The translations under genes and the position numbers were made by a program. 9,241 nucleotides of DNA from Methanobacterium sp. (lineage in GTDB: Archaea; Methanobacteriota; Methanobacteria; Methanobacteriales; Methanobacteriaceae): contig PMNN01000178.1 of assembly GCA_003161815.1 (NCBI GenBank), positions 134 through 9,374 on the forward strand, in the 5' to 3' direction. Shown piece by piece: positions 6,744-9,241 of this stretch (position 1 is the first letter of the stretch; each line of letters opens with the position of its first letter). Under the pieces are notes generated by a model. The model was not told the origin of the DNA and ran no database searches. It worked only from the letters and a program-made list of their open reading frames with translations.

Positions 6744-7454
6744 TCATTCTAGTCCATTATTAACTATTCTAAACCTAGTTTTAAGACCTTCAGGCCGGCT
6801 TCTATGCCTCTTTAAACTGGCAAATCTCTCGCCATTAACATTTCCCCTAGCCAGCTCAACCATGATTTTGCTCCAGTATGTGAGTATAGTACCTCCAACT
6901 GGTGCTACAATACCATCAGAATCATCATCAAATACTGAATAAATCTGATTAGTGATTACTACAGCTATATAATGTTTTCTGGCTATCCTGGATAAAAGAC
7001 CCATTTGTTTACCCAACTCTTTATTAATTTGGGATAAATCACCTTCTTTGAGTCTGTAAAGAGCTACCGCAGAATCAAGGATCACTAATTCAACTTTTTC
7101 TCTTCTAGATTCCATCAGATTCTCCACTTTTTTTAAAGCTTGATCCTGTTCTTGGAAGGTTTTAGGTTCTAATATCATTATTTTACTAGCTAATATGTCA
7201 AAATCACTTCCGGATATCTGCTTAAATCTTTCTAATGATAATCCACCTTCAGTATCAATAAATATAGCTTCTCCACCTTGTCTCACACATTGTGCCAATA
7301 GGTTTAAAGCTATATTAGTCTTACCAGAGCCCGGAGGACCGTAAAACTGAGTTAAACACCCTTTCTCAACTCCTCCACCCATTATATTATCTATAGAACA
7401 ATTTATGGCTATTTTACTATTATCATTCATTTTTGATAAAATTTTCAAGATCAA
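6744..7454 (-). CDS. radB: DNA repair and recombination protein RadB
   Basis: The product has 236 residues. RadB is the short euryarchaeal paralogue of the RadA/RecA recombinase, essentially the ATPase core without the N-terminal helix-hairpin-helix domain; it acts in the nucleoid as an accessory to RadA. Visible landmarks are the core entry [12 protein letters not shown] (21-32), Walker A GPPGSGKT (39-46), the catalytic-glutamate region DTEGG (67-71), Walker B LVILDS (123-128), the motif [14 protein letters not shown], then [12 protein letters not shown] and the C-terminal basic HRSRPEG segment characteristic of RadB. RadA would be about 310-350 residues with an N-terminal domain, so RadB is preferred. 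The start is TTG at 7452-7454, preceded by AGGAT (7459-7463) at normal spacing. The ATG at codon 9 has no ribosome binding site. A good TATA box lies upstream. The gene is divergent from the SdhA-like gene, and a T-run separates it from the aminotransferase gene. Confidence 0.93.
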   Translation of the reverse strand: MILKILSKMNDNSKIAINCSIDNIMGGGVEKGCLTQFYGPPGSGKTNIALNLLAQCVRQGGEAIFIDTEGGLSLERFKQISGSDFDILASKIMILEPKTFQEQDQALKKVENLMESRREKVELVILDSAVALYRLKEGDLSQINKELGKQMGLLSRIARKHYIAVVITNQIYSVFDDDSDGIVAPVGGTILTYWSKIMVELARGNVNGERFASLKRHRSRPEGLKTRFRIVNNGLE

Positions 7455-7490
7455 TCAAATCCTAAGTAACCAATAATTATCTGGAAAAAT

Positions 7491-7497
7491 CTTTATA
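7491..7497 (-). promoter_or_regulatory. TATA box of radB
   Basis: The minus strand reads TATAAAG. Initiation about 27 bases downstream, near 7467, would give a leader of about 13 bases beginning near ACTTAGGATTTGA. That leader includes the AGGAT ribosome binding site and leads into the TTG start. The geometry matches that of the histone promoter. Confidence 0.5.
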
Positions 7498-7552
7498 CAT
7501 CAAATAAACTTCTACTTTTCATATTATAAATATTCTGCATTAAAAAAATTGA

Positions 7553-7570
7553 ATTAAACTTAAGTTTAAT
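7553..7570. promoter_or_regulatory. Perfect 18-bp palindrome in the radB/sdhA-like divergent spacer
   Basis: ATTAAACTTAAGTTTAAT is identical to its reverse complement over all 18 bases. It lies about 55 bp upstream of the radB TATA box and about 140 bp upstream of the possible sdhA-like TATA box, so a dimeric regulator there could influence either gene. The symmetry is seen directly and the function is inferred. Confidence 0.35.
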
Positions 7571-7707
7571 GTTCCTTAATTACTTTAACTCTAAATATCC
7601 CAATTTATTATATTTTCTGTCAGGTAAAAACTCTCATTTAGGCTGTAAATCTATTTAAAAATTATTTTAAGCAAATTATTTAAAAGTTAATGATCAAATA
7701 TTAAATC

Positions 7708-7715
7708 TATAATAT
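7708..7715 (+). promoter_or_regulatory. Candidate TATA box for the SdhA-like gene
   Basis: CTATAATA would place the transcript start near 7737, with a leader of about 80 bases to ATG 7816. TTTTATAG at 7735-7742 is an alternative that would start near 7763. The sequence alone does not decide between them. Confidence 0.3.
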
Positions 7716-7815
7716 GATTACACTAAAAGAATAATTTTATAGCCTAAAGGGGGACAAACTAATAAAATCGGCTCCAAACCAGAATGCTGAACTTAGTGAT
7801 GTTAAAGGTTCATCT

Positions 7816-9241
7816 ATGATTCATCATCATGATATTATTATAATCGGAGGAGGGTTAACCGGACTTCGAGCAGCCATGCAGATTTCGGATGCTGACTTAG
7901 ACGGGGCAGTGATTACAAAGGTTCATCCTTTACGATCCCATTCAGTGGCAGCGCAGGGTGGTATGAATGCCTCTCTTGGCAATGTCCCTGGTGAGGATGG
8001 AACCACTGATAGTTGGCAAACGCATTCTTATGATACTGTCAAAGGATCCGATTATCTCGCCGATCAAAACGCAGTTGCAATAATGTGCCGTGAAGCTCCC
8101 ACTACTGTGCTTGAATTGGAACATATGGGAATGGTCTGGTCAAGAATGGATAATGGTAAAATAGCGCAGCGTCCATTCGGTGGAGCAGGATTTCCAAGGA
8201 CCTGCTACGCAGCGGATCGTACCGGGCATAATATACTCAACAATCTCTACGAACATGTAATGGATCGTAATATACCCATATACGAGGAATTTTTTGTAAC
8301 ATCTCTTGTACATGATAATGGACGATGCGTTGGATGCACTGCCATTGAAGTCATGACCGGACAAGTCCACGGTTTTGTGGCAAAGGTCATACTCATGGCA
8401 ACTGGAGGTTTTGGCAGAATCTTCAGTAAATCGACAAATGCACTCATCAATAATGGTGATGGGCAGGCACTCGCACTCCGTGCCGGTATTCCTCTTAAGG
8501 ATATGGAATTTATCCAATTTCATCCAACCACCCTATATGGTACAAATATCTTGATGAGCGAAGGAGCTCGAGGTGAAGGTGGTATCCTGGTTAATAGGAA
8601 TGGGGAGCGTTTCATGAAACGTTATGCACCCAAATCGATGGATCTAGCACCGCGTGATGTCGTGGCACGGGCTATAGAAAAGGAGATTTCCGAAGGAAGA
8701 GGTTACGAAGGAGGATATATTCACCTTGATCTCCGTCATTTAGGCGCTGATAAAATCATGGAACGATTGCCGGGAATTAGGCAAATAGCAATGGATTTTG
8801 CCGGTGTGGACCCTATAATAGACCCAATACCCATACAACCTGGTCAACACTACTCTATGGGTGGAATAAATGTGGATATCAACGGGGCAACATCACTTAC
8901 CGGATTTTATGCTGCTGGTGAATGCTCCTGTATAAGTGTACACGGTGCAAACCGCCTCGGTGGAAATTCACTCCTAGAAACAGTAGTATTCGGGCGTCTT
9001 ATAGCAGATAAGATTATTGAAGATATTCCAAATATTCCCAAGCCAGAGGCTGAACAAATAGAAAAAGCTATTCAGGAGATTGATATAAGAATAGAGCACA
9101 TTCTTAAGCGGACTGATGGTGAACATCTTTTCAGTATCATGGATAAGATGAAACAGACAATGTTCAATAAATTCGGCATTTTTCGTGATGTTCAAAGGAT
9201 GCAAGAGGGGTTTTCAGAAATTAAAAAATTACAGGATCAAG
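7816..9241 (+). CDS. Succinate dehydrogenase/fumarate reductase flavoprotein subunit (SdhA/TfrA-like), 3' end beyond the window
   Basis: 475 codons are visible and the C terminus is missing; family members run to about 540-590 residues. The N-terminal Rossmann motif DIIIIGGGLTGLRAA (6-20) binds FAD. RSHSVAAQGG (40-49) places His42 at the position that carries covalent FAD in SdhA and FrdA. The fumarate/succinate site is complete: His236 (FHPTT), Glu249 and Arg252 (SEGARGEGG), the proton-transfer Arg280 (LAPRD), His345 (HYSMGGI) and Arg380 (HGANRLGGNS). The 31-residue Glu249-Arg280 spacing matches E. coli SdhA, not the longer FrdA insert. In methanogens such proteins supply fumarate reduction for the incomplete reductive citric acid cycle, often with a CoM/CoB-oxidising partner, so the partner subunit may lie downstream. 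ATG 7816 follows AAAGGT at ordinary spacing. The middle of the gene is clearly GC-richer than its neighbours. Confidence 0.92.
   Translation, partial: MIHHHDIIIIGGGLTGLRAAMQISDADLDGAVITKVHPLRSHSVAAQGGMNASLGNVPGEDGTTDSWQTHSYDTVKGSDYLADQNAVAIMCREAPTTVLELEHMGMVWSRMDNGKIAQRPFGGAGFPRTCYAADRTGHNILNNLYEHVMDRNIPIYEEFFVTSLVHDNGRCVGCTAIEVMTGQVHGFVAKVILMATGGFGRIFSKSTNALINNGDGQALALRAGIPLKDMEFIQFHPTTLYGTNILMSEGARGEGGILVNRNGERFMKRYAPKSMDLAPRDVVARAIEKEISEGRGYEGGYIHLDLRHLGADKIMERLPGIRQIAMDFAGVDPIIDPIPIQPGQHYSMGGINVDINGATSLTGFYAAGECSCISVHGANRLGGNSLLETVVFGRLIADKIIEDIPNIPKPEAEQIEKAIQEIDIRIEHILKRTDGEHLFSIMDKMKQTMFNKFGIFRDVQRMQEGFSEIKKLQDQ

Larger units (their letters stand above)
7455..7815. other. Divergent spacer between radB and the SdhA-like gene
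   Basis: These 361 AT-rich bases hold the radB promoter at the left, an 18-bp palindrome (7553-7570), two adjacent imperfect 14-base direct repeats starting AAATTATTT (7659-7672 and 7673-7686), two copies of TAAATCTAT (7646-7654, 7702-7710), a possible plus-strand TATA element CTATAATA (7708-7715) and an isolated GGGGG at 7749-7753. I see no additional gene. From 7735 onward the frame of the SdhA-like gene is open but offers no ATG, GTG or TTG until 7816. Confidence 0.6.

Noticed and set aside
6727..6942. 71-codon plus-strand open frame
   Set aside because: Antisense to the end of radB, which has complete family motifs on the other strand.
7942..8523. Several minus-strand open frames of 60-127 codons
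   Set aside because: All are antisense to the SdhA-like gene, whose plus-strand translation has every expected active-site motif. The frames are long because this region is GC-richer and stop-poor.
8974..9204. 76-codon minus-strand open frame with hydrophobic stretches
   Set aside because: Antisense to the SdhA-like gene, no ribosome binding site; a shadow frame.
1..9241. Mobile elements, CRISPR arrays, tRNA/rRNA, toxin-antitoxin or defence modules
   Set aside because: No transposase or integrase motifs, regularly spaced repeats, cloverleaf-like sequence or defence domains were seen on either strand; the gene set is mainly housekeeping.

Overview
The window reads as chromosomal DNA from a methanogenic archaeon, most likely a mesophilic member of the Methanobacteriales. 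The evidence is an HMf-type archaeal histone, an ABCE1/RLI ribosome-recycling ATPase, the archaeal recombinase paralogue RadB, TATA-type promoters with AGGTGAT-like ribosome binding sites, T-run terminators, and an AT-rich genome with very AT-rich spacers. The lineage is inferred from protein resemblance read by eye; no database search was possible.

Layout from left to right. Positions 1-491 (minus) hold the N-terminal part of a KH-domain plus PP-loop ATPase, cut by the window edge inside its SGGVDS motif. Positions 560-2260 (minus) encode a polytopic GT-C (family 39-like) glycosyltransferase. Positions 2468-2926 (minus) encode a PEBP/YbhB-like protein. After a 369-bp AT-rich spacer, the plus strand carries the histone (3296-3502) and ABCE1 (3683-5458). 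ABCE1 converges, with a 25-bp gap, on a class I/II PLP aminotransferase (5484-6623, minus). Upstream of that on the minus strand is radB (6744-7454). A 361-bp spacer with an 18-bp perfect palindrome separates radB from a divergent SdhA/FrdA-type flavoprotein (7816 to the window end, plus, 3'-truncated).

Most of these genes are single transcription units with their own promoter-like and terminator-like signals. They do not form one pathway. Histone, ABCE1 and RadB are core information-processing genes (chromatin, ribosome recycling, recombination). The glycosyltransferase points to surface or lipid-linked glycan work. The SdhA-like flavoprotein belongs to anabolic fumarate/succinate metabolism, which in methanogens is usually a thiol-dependent or membrane-independent fumarate reductase.

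I found no mobile element, CRISPR array, tRNA, rRNA or defence system, and no convincing new multi-gene system. The points worth a second look are small: a start-codon misplacement in the glycosyltransferase, a ribosome binding site inside an inverted repeat, palindromes at two promoters, a possibly leaderless aminotransferase mRNA, an unusual Walker B flank in ABCE1, and an sdhA-like gene that is GC-richer than its surroundings and has an ambiguous start.
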